Assembly (NCBI RefSeq): GCF_045689235.1
Contig: NZ_CP136864.1
Span: forward strand, 2,728,001-2,792,000
Source: Congregibacter variabilis
Lineage (GTDB): Bacteria; Pseudomonadota; Gammaproteobacteria; Pseudomonadales; Halieaceae
Reading direction: 5' to 3'
Length of the DNA stretch: 64,000 bases
In this document: positions 34,237 through 43,395 of the stretch, in pieces
How positions within the stretch are numbered: position 1 is the first letter of the stretch
How the letters are laid out: every line of letters starts with the position of its first letter
Program-made: the position numbers and the translations under genes
Notes under the pieces: model-generated
What the model was told of the DNA's origin: nothing
The model's database searches: none
Seen by the model: the letters and a program-made list of their open reading frames with translations, nothing else

Positions 34237-34833
34237 ATGAAATTGCTGTCAAAAACGGTCACCACCTTAGCCGGTGCACTCCTGTTACTCACAAGCAGTC
34301 TTGGAGCCCTCGCAGATTGGGAGCTTGATGGCCAGCGGTCCACCGTGCAGTTTATGTCGGTGAAAAATGCCAGCGTGGCTGAGCTGCATCACTTTAGGGC
34401 TCTTACCGGCGGCATCAGTGATACCGGTGCAGCGCAGGTCGCGCTGGATTTAGACAGTGTGGAGACACTGGTACCGATTCGAAATCAGCGCATGCGCGAG
34501 CTGCTTTTTGAGACAGTGCGTTTTCCTGCCGCAATGCTGCGCGCCGAAGTACCCCCCTCACTGACGAAATTACCTGTGGGTGAAACTCGCGATACATCCA
34601 TAGAGGTCGAGGTCGATCTTCATGGAACGACGCAGTCTTATCTTGCCGAGGTGCTGGTAACACGCCTTAATGACGGTGGCTTGCAGGTCGTGATCAGCGA
34701 GCCCATTGTGGTGAAAGCGGCAGACTTTGGTCTCGATGGAGGCATCGAAATTCTTCGAGAAGTTGCAGGACTTAAAAGCATCAGTACTGCTGTACCCGTT
34801 TCGGGACAGCTGGTTTTTACGCCTCCGGGTTAA
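34237..34833 (+). CDS. YceI-family periplasmic lipid-binding protein
   Basis: 198 residues from ATG 34237; the frame extension to 34195 is not used. A signal peptide ends at ALAD, and the mature protein starts WELDGQRSTVQFMSVKN, the typical YceI lipocalin-like start. YceI proteins bind isoprenoid or long aliphatic molecules in the periplasm. The 3' end overlaps a convergent cytochrome gene by 17 bases. Ligand unknown. Confidence 0.9.
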   Translation: MKLLSKTVTTLAGALLLLTSSLGALADWELDGQRSTVQFMSVKNASVAELHHFRALTGGISDTGAAQVALDLDSVETLVPIRNQRMRELLFETVRFPAAMLRAEVPPSLTKLPVGETRDTSIEVEVDLHGTTQSYLAEVLVTRLNDGGLQVVISEPIVVKAADFGLDGGIEILREVAGLKSISTAVPVSGQLVFTPPG

Positions 34834-37156
34834 CTCCCAGGCTGGCGGCCAAACGTCGGTAGTTTTGATTCTGCGGTGCCAGCAAGATCAGCTTTTTAAC
34901 ATAGCGCCCGGCAAGATCACGATTGCCGCTTTCCACGCTGTAGTTCGCTAGCGCCAGCAAAACCTGCTCATCTGCGGGCAGTGCGTTGTGTAGCTGTCCC
35001 AGGGTGGCTAGCGCGCCCGTCATATCGCCAAAGTCATGTTGGGCCACTCCGTAAACAAAGCGGTGGCGCGAGCCGACTGTCTCAACGGCGGCGGCTTTGC
35101 CGAGCCAGGCCAGCGCTGCATCGCGATTGCCACCCCGAGCTTCCAGCAAACCCAGCGCATGCATGGCATCACCGCTTTGAGGGCTGACCTTAAGTGCCGC
35201 TTCCAGTTGACTCTTTGCTTCGCTCTCACGGTCTTGCCCGCGTAACAGATCAGCAAGATTCAGATAGGCAGATATGAGCTGAGGGTTTAGTGCCAGTGCT
35301 TCTCGGTACGCGGCTTCTGCAGCGGGAAAATCACCCCGGTTCATATTAAAAATACCCAGCTGCATATTTATAGCGGGCATATCGAGATGTTGCCTTTGCA
35401 CAGCTTTGTATTCGTCGAACAAGGCCAGCAGTGACTGTTGCCGCTCGGCGCCAAGCTCGGCCAGAGGAACCGGGGCAAGGCTCATGGCGACTTCCATACG
35501 GACCCCGGTCACTGGGTCTTTGATCAATGGGGCCAGAGCCAGATAGCGGCGCATGGGAGGAAGCGACTGCAATGCTCTCACTGCGGATATGCGTAACAGA
35601 GGGTCGTCAGATATGAGTAATCCTTGGGCGACCTGCAACACACCCTGTGCACCACTGGCAGAGACCCGATCCAACGCGGTTGCCCGCCAGATTGAACTTG
35701 CTGTTTCGTCTGCGGCCAGTTCCAGCAGTGTGGGAACACTGCGGCTATCGCCGCGCTGCAACGCCGCCATGGCAACGGCGGGATGGTTGCTGCTATTTCC
35801 AAAGCTGCTACCCCAGTCGCGCAAAGCATTCAGAGCCCAATCGGGTGATTGGTCAGTGTGACACTGAGTGCAGGCGTTAGGTGTTCCGATCATCACGCTC
35901 AGGTCTGGGCGTGGGATGCGCATGGAGTGATCGCGGCGCGCGTCAACACCCATGTAGGTTTGTGCGGGCATATGGCAATTTACGCACTGTGCGCCCGGCG
36001 AGTTGGCCGGGTGATTATGGTGCTGCGGCGAATCAAAGACCTCAGCCTTGTGGCATTGGGCGCAAACTCCATTACCCTTCGCACGAAGCTCATTGGAATG
36101 TGGTTCGTGGCAGTTGGCGCAGACCACGCCCGCCTGCGACATTTTGCTTTGCACAAAGGAGCCATACACGTACACCTCATCCAGAATCTGTCCGTCGTGG
36201 TGATACAGCGGTTGCCCCAGCAAAGAGAGTCGGTGGGTGTCCGATAGAGGCTTTCCGTGCTCGTAGTCTCCAAGAGTGCCTCGGCGCGCATGGCAGCGGC
36301 CGCAGCTATCGATCTGACGCTGATCGGTAAGCGGCGTTTTGCGCCGCGCGATGGATTCACCCTCGGGGAAGTACCATCGCCCCCGGGCGCTCAAGTCTGT
36401 TTGCAGGCCTGTAGGTGAGTCGCTTGCAAGACGTCCCTCGTACCCTAAGGCCACATGTTGACTCCCGGGGCCGTGACAGGCTTCGCAGCTGACGTCTTCT
36501 TCAAAGAATGTGGTTGCAAAGGTTCTACTGCTTGCCTGATAGTTTTTTTGTACATCGGTGCTATGACATTCGGCGCAGCGCGTGTTCCAGTTCAGATAAG
36601 GGCCGGTCCAGTGCAGAGGGTCGTCGTAGAGGATCTCTTCATCAGGGAAAAGGTGGTACCAACGTTGCCCGCCTTCATCCGCCGGGCGGCTATCCCAGGC
36701 GATGGCCAGGGCCTGCAGGCGCCCATCTTCCATGGGCAAAAGATATTGTTGCAGCGGATCCACACCAAACACCCAGGCCACCTGATACTCACTCATGCTG
36801 CCGTCGGGTCCATCTGTGCGCACAAAGTAATTGCCGTCGCGGGTAAGAAACCGGGTTTGCACACCAAAGTACTCAAAGCTGGCGTTATCAAAGTCTCCCA
36901 AGACAGTGTCAGGAGCCGGTTTTTGCATAGCGAGATCGTGGTGAGAACCCTGCCACTGGGTGTGTTCGCTTTTGTGGCAGCCGGAGCAGGTGTCGCTACC
37001 AACGAATGTGGCAGTTGTCGCGTCTGCAGCAATACCGCTGCCAGCAACACAGCTGAGTAACAGTGCCATGGCAATGCGAGTTTTCGCTCTCGAATGAGTG
37101 AAAATTCGACGCAGAAAGAGGCTGCGCAGAGGCGCTGTAAAAACACGATTTCTCAT
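34817..37156 (-). CDS. Large multihaem cytochrome c with HEAT and TPR repeats
   Basis: About 779 residues from ATG 37156. A long basic n-region and hydrophobic segment (residues 28-43) direct export. Eight CxxCH haem c sites are visible: CSGCH, CAECH, CEACH, CGRCH, CANCH, CAQCH, CVNCH and CTQCH, in the first 55 percent. This is followed by HEAT-like helices (LISDDPLLRISAVRALQSLPPM) and then TPR units (AAEAAYREALALNPQLISAYLNLADLL). The protein should be a periplasmic electron carrier or a scaffolded reductase of the NrfA/octahaem kind; no NrfA CxxCK site was seen. Transcribed convergently with YceI. Confidence 0.85.
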   Translation of the reverse strand: MRNRVFTAPLRSLFLRRIFTHSRAKTRIAMALLLSCVAGSGIAADATTATFVGSDTCSGCHKSEHTQWQGSHHDLAMQKPAPDTVLGDFDNASFEYFGVQTRFLTRDGNYFVRTDGPDGSMSEYQVAWVFGVDPLQQYLLPMEDGRLQALAIAWDSRPADEGGQRWYHLFPDEEILYDDPLHWTGPYLNWNTRCAECHSTDVQKNYQASSRTFATTFFEEDVSCEACHGPGSQHVALGYEGRLASDSPTGLQTDLSARGRWYFPEGESIARRKTPLTDQRQIDSCGRCHARRGTLGDYEHGKPLSDTHRLSLLGQPLYHHDGQILDEVYVYGSFVQSKMSQAGVVCANCHEPHSNELRAKGNGVCAQCHKAEVFDSPQHHNHPANSPGAQCVNCHMPAQTYMGVDARRDHSMRIPRPDLSVMIGTPNACTQCHTDQSPDWALNALRDWGSSFGNSSNHPAVAMAALQRGDSRSVPTLLELAADETASSIWRATALDRVSASGAQGVLQVAQGLLISDDPLLRISAVRALQSLPPMRRYLALAPLIKDPVTGVRMEVAMSLAPVPLAELGAERQQSLLALFDEYKAVQRQHLDMPAINMQLGIFNMNRGDFPAAEAAYREALALNPQLISAYLNLADLLRGQDRESEAKSQLEAALKVSPQSGDAMHALGLLEARGGNRDAALAWLGKAAAVETVGSRHRFVYGVAQHDFGDMTGALATLGQLHNALPADEQVLLALANYSVESGNRDLAGRYVKKLILLAPQNQNYRRLAASLGVNPEA

Positions 37157-37259
37157 GCGTGCATGGTAACGCACTCTGGGCCTCCCTCTTGCGGGATATA
37201 GACAGTTGGTGATCAGGATTCGTAGACTTCGCTCCTTACTTCTTGTCGGGATGTAATCC

Positions 37260-37961
37260 GTGAAAGTTGGAATTTTAAAAACTGATGCAGTGCGTGATGA
37301 GTGGGTCGGCGAATTCGGGGAGTATCCGGATATGTTTGCCAAGCTACTAGGCAGCAGAGACGCTGATCTTGAGTTTGTCACCTACGACGTTCGCCTGGGC
37401 GAGTACCCAGATGAGATTGATGAAGTAGACGCTTATCTCATGACGGGCAGCCGACACAGTGTGTATGACGACCTTCCCTGGATAGAGCCGCTGATGAACT
37501 TTGTGCGCGAACTCGATGCCAGAGGTAAAAAGCTCGTGGGTATTTGCTTTGGGCATCAGCTCATCGCTCAGGCTCTGGGCGGACGTACAGAAAAAGCGGG
37601 TGCTGGCTGGGGCGTTGGCATGCATCGGCATCGTTTTTCCCAGCGGCCTGATTGGTTTGACGATGGAGATCTTGAGTTTCCGATTCTGGTTACGCATCAG
37701 GATCAGGTAACCCTGAATGCTCCCAACGCGAAGGTGCTGGCGAGCAGCGACTTTTGTCCTAATGCGGTTTGTCAGATTGGCGAGCATATTCTGACATTGC
37801 AGGGACACCCTGAATTTGTGAACGATTACTCTCGGGCAATCATGGAGTTTCGTCGAGAGATCGTGACGGAGCCCGTCTACCAATCAGGTATTGCATCTCT
37901 TTCTGAGGAGCCGGCCACAGAGCGTATGGCTCAGTGGATACTGCGATTTTTAAGAAAATAG
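37260..37961 (+). CDS. Class I glutamine amidotransferase-like protein
   Basis: 233 residues from a GTG at 37260. The triad is visible: C96 in GICFGHQL, and H183 with E185 in LQGHPEF. The N-terminal LKTDAVRDEWVGEFGEYPDMF matches the small stand-alone GATase1 group related to GuaA's amidotransferase domain. It transfers ammonia from glutamine, or acts as a gamma-glutamyl hydrolase; substrate unknown. Divergent from the cytochrome gene, convergent with the STAS gene. Confidence 0.88.
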   Translation: MKVGILKTDAVRDEWVGEFGEYPDMFAKLLGSRDADLEFVTYDVRLGEYPDEIDEVDAYLMTGSRHSVYDDLPWIEPLMNFVRELDARGKKLVGICFGHQLIAQALGGRTEKAGAGWGVGMHRHRFSQRPDWFDDGDLEFPILVTHQDQVTLNAPNAKVLASSDFCPNAVCQIGEHILTLQGHPEFVNDYSRAIMEFRREIVTEPVYQSGIASLSEEPATERMAQWILRFLRK

Positions 37962-38006
37962 AAGCAGATAGCTGAGGAAGACAAATCAGGCTGCTGAGAC
38001 CGAGCC

Positions 38007-38390
38007 TTAGTGAGAACCCAAATCCCGCACTTTGGCCTGCATCGCATCCAGGTATTCATCCAGTTCGGCATCATTAGAGAAAACTGCCATATCAGGTAAG
38101 GCCTGAAGAATTTCAAAGACTTTTTCTATCTGTGGCTGACGGTTGGCAACAGCGAGACTGCGCCCGGCACTTTTGAGCTGCTTTGCGGCTTTGAAAATGA
38201 CCCTCAGACCGGCGGAGCTGACGTAGTCCAGCGCCTTCATGTCCAGAAGAACCATTTGCCAGCCATCGGCGATAGCAGTGGCGAGCGTGGCTTCAAAGCC
38301 CGGTGCAGTATCGGTGTTCAGGCCGCCAATCATACTCACGCGAAGAAGGGATTTGTCTTTATCTTCGTGGAGTTGGGTATCGAGGTTCAT
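38007..38390 (-). CDS. STAS-domain anti-sigma factor antagonist
   Basis: 127 residues of a lone STAS domain. ALDYVSSAGLRVIFKAAKQL (starting near residue 53) holds the serine (S58 or S59) normally phosphorylated by an anti-sigma kinase in SpoIIAA/RsbV-type switches. The N-terminal strands follow the STAS order. It is 3 bases downstream of the SpoIIE-type gene on the same strand, so the two are an operon and a cognate phosphatase/substrate pair is likely. The target sigma or effector is not visible. Confidence 0.9.
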   Translation of the reverse strand: MNLDTQLHEDKDKSLLRVSMIGGLNTDTAPGFEATLATAIADGWQMVLLDMKALDYVSSAGLRVIFKAAKQLKSAGRSLAVANRQPQIEKVFEILQALPDMAVFSNDAELDEYLDAMQAKVRDLGSH

Positions 38391-38393
38391 GGT

Positions 38394-40760
38394 TCAATCT
38401 CCGGTGGCGGTGCTTGTTCCGTCTAGCGGTAGGTTCATTCGTAAGCGGAGTATATTGCGACCCTCCTCACGGTGATAGGACTGTCGTGTGGTGAGCCGCG
38501 TTATCAGATGCAGTCCCAAGCCACCGATGCTGGCCTCTTCTGTGCTTTGGCCCAGGGCGGAGCGCTGGGCTTCTTGCAGCGGGTTGTAGGCGTGACCGGG
38601 ATCGATGCACTGAAGTTCAACGCGATCGCTGAAGCGCTCCAGACCGAGGCTGAGCGTAGCCTTGTCTCCTACTTCGGCGTAGTCACGGATATTGCAGACC
38701 ACCTCTTCGAGCACCAGCTGCATATCGTGAAGCGCATTTTCTGGCAGGCCCTGGGCTTGCCATTGATTCTCGAGCCAGCGTGCGGCCTGAGCAGGCAAGG
38801 CGGAATTAATCTCCAGAGAGCTGTGCTCCGATTGCAAAGCCGCGCGTCGCTCGCCCGGCACTTCCAGGAGCATCAGGGACATATCGTCAAACTGCACAGC
38901 GCCGTCAGTAAATTTGTCCACGGCAGCAAATATCGCCTCTCCGGCTTCATCTAATGGAAGGATATCCGGACCAGCAAGAATCTCACACAGCGCCGCTTCT
39001 CCGAGCATCTTGTCTGCGGTGTTCTGCGCCTCATCAAAACCGTCGGTGTAAATCACGAGCCGATCATCCCTTTGAAGTTGCAGGTGATTGACGGGAAAGC
39101 TGAGTCCTTCTTGAAGCCCCAGGGCTGGGCCTCGCTCCTGTTCAAGCAGGGTCGTCAGTCCCTCGCGCAGTAACACCGGTGCACTGTGACCGGCGCTCGC
39201 GAAGCGTAGCTCCAGAGTATCGAGGTTAAGCACGCCCATAAACAGCGTGAGAAACATACAGTTGTCGTTGTCTCGAGTTAATCCTTCGTTGAGCTGCTGT
39301 AATGCTATTTCTGGGGGGACAGTGGCAGGCAGGACCTCCCACTGCTGAATCAGGCTGATTGCCCTGGCCATAAACAGTGCCGCCGGTACACCTTTGTCAG
39401 AAACATCGCCGATGGTTATGAGCAGTTGCTGTCCGACCTGATGGAAAGAATAAAGATCGCCCCCCACGGCGCGCGCGGGTCGCACGTGCGCCCAGAGGTC
39501 CACAGACTCCCCATGTAGCTCGGCCTTGCCGCCTTGCGGGAGCATTGCCATCTGTATCTCGCGTGCCGCGCTCAGCTCGCCATCCATCCTGCTTCGCTGT
39601 GCTGCCGCGGATTCGAGATCGCGGATATAGTGGCCCAGATCTTGTCGCATGCTGTCAAAGGCATTGACCAGCTGACCGACCTCATCAGTGGCTTTTACTT
39701 CGGGGAGAGGCACATCAAGCTCGCCTCTGGCAATCGATTGGCTTGCCGCAGATAGAGCGACGAGTGGCGCTATGAGCCGTTTGGTAATCATGCTGACCAC
39801 AACAGCCATAAGGATGAGCATTCCTGCGCCCATAACCAGTAGACGCATTTGATAATCACGCAGGGGCCCAAGCAAGGTCTCTTCGGAATAAACAACGCCA
39901 ACGCTCCACTGACTGTTTTCTATTGCTGCGACGCGCAGTTGGCATAGCCCCTGGCCTGAGAGGCAGCTGACGGTGGTGCGTCTGGGGTCGGCGCTTGTGT
40001 CCTTGAGCCACTCTCCCCAGTTTGAAACCTCTTCACTGTCCAGAACCTCAGCTATAGGTGCGCTAATGACTTTTTGCTCAGGAGCGCCTATCAATGTGCC
40101 CCGGGACGTGAGCAAAAATCCGAAGCCCTCACTGTCGATACTCAAGTCGTCCAGGTACTCGTAAAGATCTGTGAGACGCAGATCGATGGTCGCCACGCCA
40201 ATAAAGGCCCTTGCACCGTTAACTGTCTGACGATAGAGAGGCGCAGAGAAGGTGGTTATCTGGGCTTTGACTCCGGTGGGTTCAAAGTAGGGCTCCACCC
40301 ATGCTGCGCGTCCCGAATCTCTGATTTTGGCAAACCAGGGCTCTTCCCAGTAGGGGGCGCGCGCGCCGGTAAGGTTTGTTCGCTGAAGGCTGCCAGCCTT
40401 ACGATAAAGGTAGGGCGCCAAGCCTTGAGACGAGCTCGTGTAGGCAGTATCCAGCGCAATAGCGGCGGCAAATATATGAGGGTTGCTGTCGAGTACGCTG
40501 CGCAAGACGGTATCTATCCTGCTTTCGTTGGGCACCTCCTCTATAGCCTCCCCCAAAAACCGTACAGAAGCCTCCAGTCCCGTAGTAAGTTCCGCAATGC
40601 GTAGCACAGCGGCGGAGATAGAGCCGCGTGCCCCCTGTTCCAGACTATCCACAATCCGCTCCCGGGATATGGAATAGTCAATAAACAGCCCCCCTGTAAT
40701 GACTACTGCGGCCACCGTGGTGACCCGGACAATGAGCCGTGTGGCGAAGGACTGGTTCAC
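38394..40760 (-). CDS. SpoIIE/PP2C phosphatase with Cache-like sensor, HAMP and C-terminal anti-sigma-type ATPase
   Basis: 788 residues. TM1 (about 11-28), a periplasmic Cache-like sensor (about 30-295) with one Cys pair (C266, C273), TM2 (about 305-325), HAMP (about 327-378), a coiled coil (380-405), then a SpoIIE phosphatase domain (about 415-635) with GGDLYSFHQ (433-440), GDVSDKGVPAALFM (451-464) and YTDGFDEAQN. The C-terminus (about 650-775) has an HATPase of the RsbW kind: EEVVCNIRDYA N-box (685-695), IDPG and GGLGLHLI. It therefore appears able to dephosphorylate and perhaps phosphorylate a STAS partner in response to an outside signal. Confidence 0.9.
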   Translation of the reverse strand: MNQSFATRLIVRVTTVAAVVITGGLFIDYSISRERIVDSLEQGARGSISAAVLRIAELTTGLEASVRFLGEAIEEVPNESRIDTVLRSVLDSNPHIFAAAIALDTAYTSSSQGLAPYLYRKAGSLQRTNLTGARAPYWEEPWFAKIRDSGRAAWVEPYFEPTGVKAQITTFSAPLYRQTVNGARAFIGVATIDLRLTDLYEYLDDLSIDSEGFGFLLTSRGTLIGAPEQKVISAPIAEVLDSEEVSNWGEWLKDTSADPRRTTVSCLSGQGLCQLRVAAIENSQWSVGVVYSEETLLGPLRDYQMRLLVMGAGMLILMAVVVSMITKRLIAPLVALSAASQSIARGELDVPLPEVKATDEVGQLVNAFDSMRQDLGHYIRDLESAAAQRSRMDGELSAAREIQMAMLPQGGKAELHGESVDLWAHVRPARAVGGDLYSFHQVGQQLLITIGDVSDKGVPAALFMARAISLIQQWEVLPATVPPEIALQQLNEGLTRDNDNCMFLTLFMGVLNLDTLELRFASAGHSAPVLLREGLTTLLEQERGPALGLQEGLSFPVNHLQLQRDDRLVIYTDGFDEAQNTADKMLGEAALCEILAGPDILPLDEAGEAIFAAVDKFTDGAVQFDDMSLMLLEVPGERRAALQSEHSSLEINSALPAQAARWLENQWQAQGLPENALHDMQLVLEEVVCNIRDYAEVGDKATLSLGLERFSDRVELQCIDPGHAYNPLQEAQRSALGQSTEEASIGGLGLHLITRLTTRQSYHREEGRNILRLRMNLPLDGTSTATGD

Positions 40761-40769
40761 CGGCGCTGC

Positions 40770-41210
40770 TTACCAGCTGCCGGTATTGGGCATGGATGTC
40801 CAGGGTTCCTGAGGCGCAAGGGATTCGCCGGCCTGAAGCAGCTCGATGGAGATGCCATCGGGAGAGCGTACAAACGCCATGTGACCGTCTCGTGGAGGAC
40901 GATTGATCGTGACGCCGCCATCCATCAATTGCTGACAGGTCGCGTAGATATCATCTACGCGATAGGCCAGGTGGCCAAAATTGCGCCCGCCGTCGTATTC
41001 CTCGGGGTCCCAGTTGTGGGTGATTTCAACCATCGGCGCGTTGTTATCACCAGATTCTGCGATGTCTCCGGGAGCTGCCAGAAACACCAGGGTAAAGCGG
41101 CCTTGCTCGCTGTCGTAGCGGCTGGTTTCCACCAGGCCCAGCTTGTTGCAGTAAAAGTCCAATGTTTCTGTGAGATCGCGCGCGCGAACCATGGTGTGCA
41201 GATAGCGCAT
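40770..41210 (-). CDS. Lactoylglutathione lyase-like VOC protein
   Basis: 146 residues from ATG 41210, which has AGGA eight bases upstream; ATG 41219 and a much longer frame to 41648 are not favoured. The sequence shows glyoxalase I features: YLHTMVRARDLTETLDFYCNKLGL, NWDPEEYDGGRNFGHLAYRVDDI and ISIELLQ. Candidate metal ligands are H5, E(VEITHNW), H of NFGHLAY and E of SIELLQ, which would match GloA geometry. It probably detoxifies methylglyoxal-type adducts; confirmation needs modelling. It precedes the SpoIIE-type gene on the same strand by 9 bases. Confidence 0.86.
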   Translation of the reverse strand: MRYLHTMVRARDLTETLDFYCNKLGLVETSRYDSEQGRFTLVFLAAPGDIAESGDNNAPMVEITHNWDPEEYDGGRNFGHLAYRVDDIYATCQQLMDGGVTINRPPRDGHMAFVRSPDGISIELLQAGESLAPQEPWTSMPNTGSW

Positions 41211-41343
41211 GTAAGTCATCCTGTTAAACAAAAGTGTCCTGATACTAGGCAGCTGCCCGCCCGGCGGCAAGTCTATGGTGATTGCTTGGGTTCTCGGGTT
41301 CATATCGCGGTGTTCTTGTCGTGGTATTGGCCGACTGCTTGTG

Positions 41344-41349
41344 TAGAAT
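41344..41349 (+). promoter_or_regulatory. Possible -10 element for rdgC
   Basis: TAGAAT followed by a GC-rich discriminator (GTGCCGCC) lies 31 bases before the ATG of rdgC. No good -35 is placed. The alternative start at 41350 would fall at the transcription start region, which favours 41380. Confidence 0.3.
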
Positions 41350-41379
41350 GTGCCGCCCTTTCGCCGGACAATCTTAGCT

Positions 41380-42288
41380 ATGTGGTTCAAAAATCTGCGG
41401 GCATACCGCATGACTCGCGGCCTTGAGTTTTCTGCGCAGCAGCTTGAAGAAAAGCTCTCTACTCGGGAGTTCAAAGCCTGCACTCCAGCCCAGCCCCTAT
41501 CCGTGGGCTGGGTTCCTGCGCTTGGCGAGGGCGCGCAAACCCTTGTGCACTCTGCCGATGGTCGTCTAATGATCTGCCTGCGCCGGGAAGAGAAAATTCT
41601 TCCACCTTCTGTGGTGCGTGACCTGGTAAAAGAGCGTGTGGAGGGCATTGAGGCGCAGCAGGGACGAAAGGTCTACCGTAAAGAGAAGCTTTCGCTTAAA
41701 GACGAGGTCACGCAGGACTGTCTGCCCCGAGCGTTTAGCCGCCATGCCGAACTGCGCTTGATTATCGACCCGCAGGCTCGCTGGGTGCTGGTGGACTCTG
41801 CGAGTGCCTCCCGGGCCGAAGAAGCTCTGAACCTGTTGCGAGAATGTGTCGGTAGCTTTCCGGTGATCTTGCCTCAGACCGCCCATGCACCTGCGGCAGC
41901 CATGACCAGTTGGTTGGCCCATTCCAGTCTCCCACAAGACCTGCAGGCCCGGGATGAGTGCGAGCTTCGGGATGTGGGCGAGCAGGCTGCGGTGGTACGC
42001 TGTCGCGGGCTTGATCTTTACAGTGATGAGGTGCGTCAGCATCTACAAGGAACCACGCAGGTGGTGCGCATCGCCCTGGGGTGGAACGAGCAGCTGCAGT
42101 TTGTGTTGGGTGATGATCTTTGTCTTCGCCGACTCAAGTTTTCGGAGTCTCTGGTCAAGGAGAACGATGAATTGATGGATGAAGATCGCCTGGCGCGAAT
42201 GGACGCGGATTTTGCGCTCATGGCGCCAGCGCTTACCGCCATACAGGATCGTCTCATCGCGCTCTTCGGTGGCGAAGACAACAGCTAG
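41380..42288 (+). CDS. rdgC: Recombination-associated protein RdgC
   Basis: 302 residues from ATG 41380 (MWFKNLRAYRMTRG), which aligns with the known start of RdgC. The family blocks EEKILPPSVVRDLVKERV, KDEVTQDCLPRAFSRH and RALDxxHAA-like segments are visible, and the length is standard. RdgC forms a DNA-encircling ring dimer that limits RecA activity. It is followed by mnmH after 3 bases, so an operon is likely although the functions differ. Confidence 0.94.
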   Translation: MWFKNLRAYRMTRGLEFSAQQLEEKLSTREFKACTPAQPLSVGWVPALGEGAQTLVHSADGRLMICLRREEKILPPSVVRDLVKERVEGIEAQQGRKVYRKEKLSLKDEVTQDCLPRAFSRHAELRLIIDPQARWVLVDSASASRAEEALNLLRECVGSFPVILPQTAHAPAAAMTSWLAHSSLPQDLQARDECELRDVGEQAAVVRCRGLDLYSDEVRQHLQGTTQVVRIALGWNEQLQFVLGDDLCLRRLKFSESLVKENDELMDEDRLARMDADFALMAPALTAIQDRLIALFGGEDNS

Positions 42289-42291
42289 CGC

Positions 42292-43395
42292 ATGACATCC
42301 CGGGGTGACAGCGCTGACTACGCCCGTCTGTTTTTAGCAGACACCCCTTTGCTTGATACTCGCGCACCCACAGAGTTTGCTGCAGGGGCCTTCCCATGCG
42401 CACAAAGCCTGCCGCTTATGAGTGATGATGAGCGGGCGGCGGTGGGGACCTGTTATAAGCAGCAGGGACAGGAAGCGGCGATTGCGCTGGGTCACCAGTT
42501 GGTTGCCGGCGATTTGCGTGAGCAAAGAATGACCCGCTGGAAACAGTTTGCCAGTGAGCATCCTGATGGCTATCTCTACTGCTTTCGCGGCGGCCTGCGA
42601 TCGCAGTTGGTGCAGCAGTGGTTGCGTGACAGTGGCGTCGATTACCCGCGAATCACCGGTGGCTACAAGGCCATGCGGCGTTTTCTTATTGATACCCTGG
42701 ATACCTTATCCCAGCGGGCCGAAATCCTTTTGATTGCCGGCGCAACGGGTACCGGAAAAACCCGTCTCATTAATGAACTTCCCAGATCTATCGACCTTGA
42801 AGGCCTGGCAAAACATCGTGGTTCAGCCTTTGGGCGACTGATCGAAGAACAGCCCACTCAAATCGACTTTGAAAACGCGCTTGCTATCGCTCTGCTAAAG
42901 CTCTCCCAAGCCGAAGGCCCGGTGATACTCGAGGATGAAGGGCAGCTCATTGGCCGTTTAGCGCTGCCGGACTCGCTGCGTAAACGCATGAGCGAGGCTT
43001 CGCTACTGGTTCTTGAGTATCCGGTGGAGGAGCGTGTTCAGGTAGTTTTCGAAGACTACATCCTCGATCTCGGAGAGCGTTTTCGACAAGTTCACGGCCA
43101 GGCGAGTGTGAATGCCCACTGTGAGAGACTGCTGGGCGATCTTGAGCGCACCAAAAAACGTCTGGGGGGCGAGCGCTACCAACAGATAGCCAAACTCATG
43201 CAGTCGGCATTTGATACACAGCAACACACCGGGAATGCCGAGGAGCACCGGGAGTGGATTCGGCGCATGCTCGTTGATTATTACGACCCAATGTATGCCT
43301 ACCAACTCTCCAGACGCGAAGGACGTCGCCTGTGCAGCGGAGACCGCAGTCAACTGCGCGCGTTTTTGAGCGAGCGGCTCGTCGATGCTAGCTAG
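42292..43395 (+). CDS. mnmH: tRNA 2-selenouridine (geranyl/seleno) synthase
   Basis: 367 residues. An N-terminal rhodanese domain with C97 in YCFRGGLRSQ is followed by a P-loop domain with AGATGTGKTR (residues 149-158). MnmH (SelU) uses selenophosphate to replace sulfur at the wobble 2-thiouridine of tRNA for Lys, Glu and Gln. It overlaps selD by 11 bases, so the enzyme and its selenophosphate source are co-translated. Length and motifs match the family. Confidence 0.95.
   Translation: MTSRGDSADYARLFLADTPLLDTRAPTEFAAGAFPCAQSLPLMSDDERAAVGTCYKQQGQEAAIALGHQLVAGDLREQRMTRWKQFASEHPDGYLYCFRGGLRSQLVQQWLRDSGVDYPRITGGYKAMRRFLIDTLDTLSQRAEILLIAGATGTGKTRLINELPRSIDLEGLAKHRGSAFGRLIEEQPTQIDFENALAIALLKLSQAEGPVILEDEGQLIGRLALPDSLRKRMSEASLLVLEYPVEERVQVVFEDYILDLGERFRQVHGQASVNAHCERLLGDLERTKKRLGGERYQQIAKLMQSAFDTQQHTGNAEEHREWIRRMLVDYYDPMYAYQLSRREGRRLCSGDRSQLRAFLSERLVDAS

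Noticed and set aside
36455..37060. 201-residue forward frame opposite the cytochrome
   Set aside because: Falls in the haem-binding region; reverse frame has eight CxxCH motifs.
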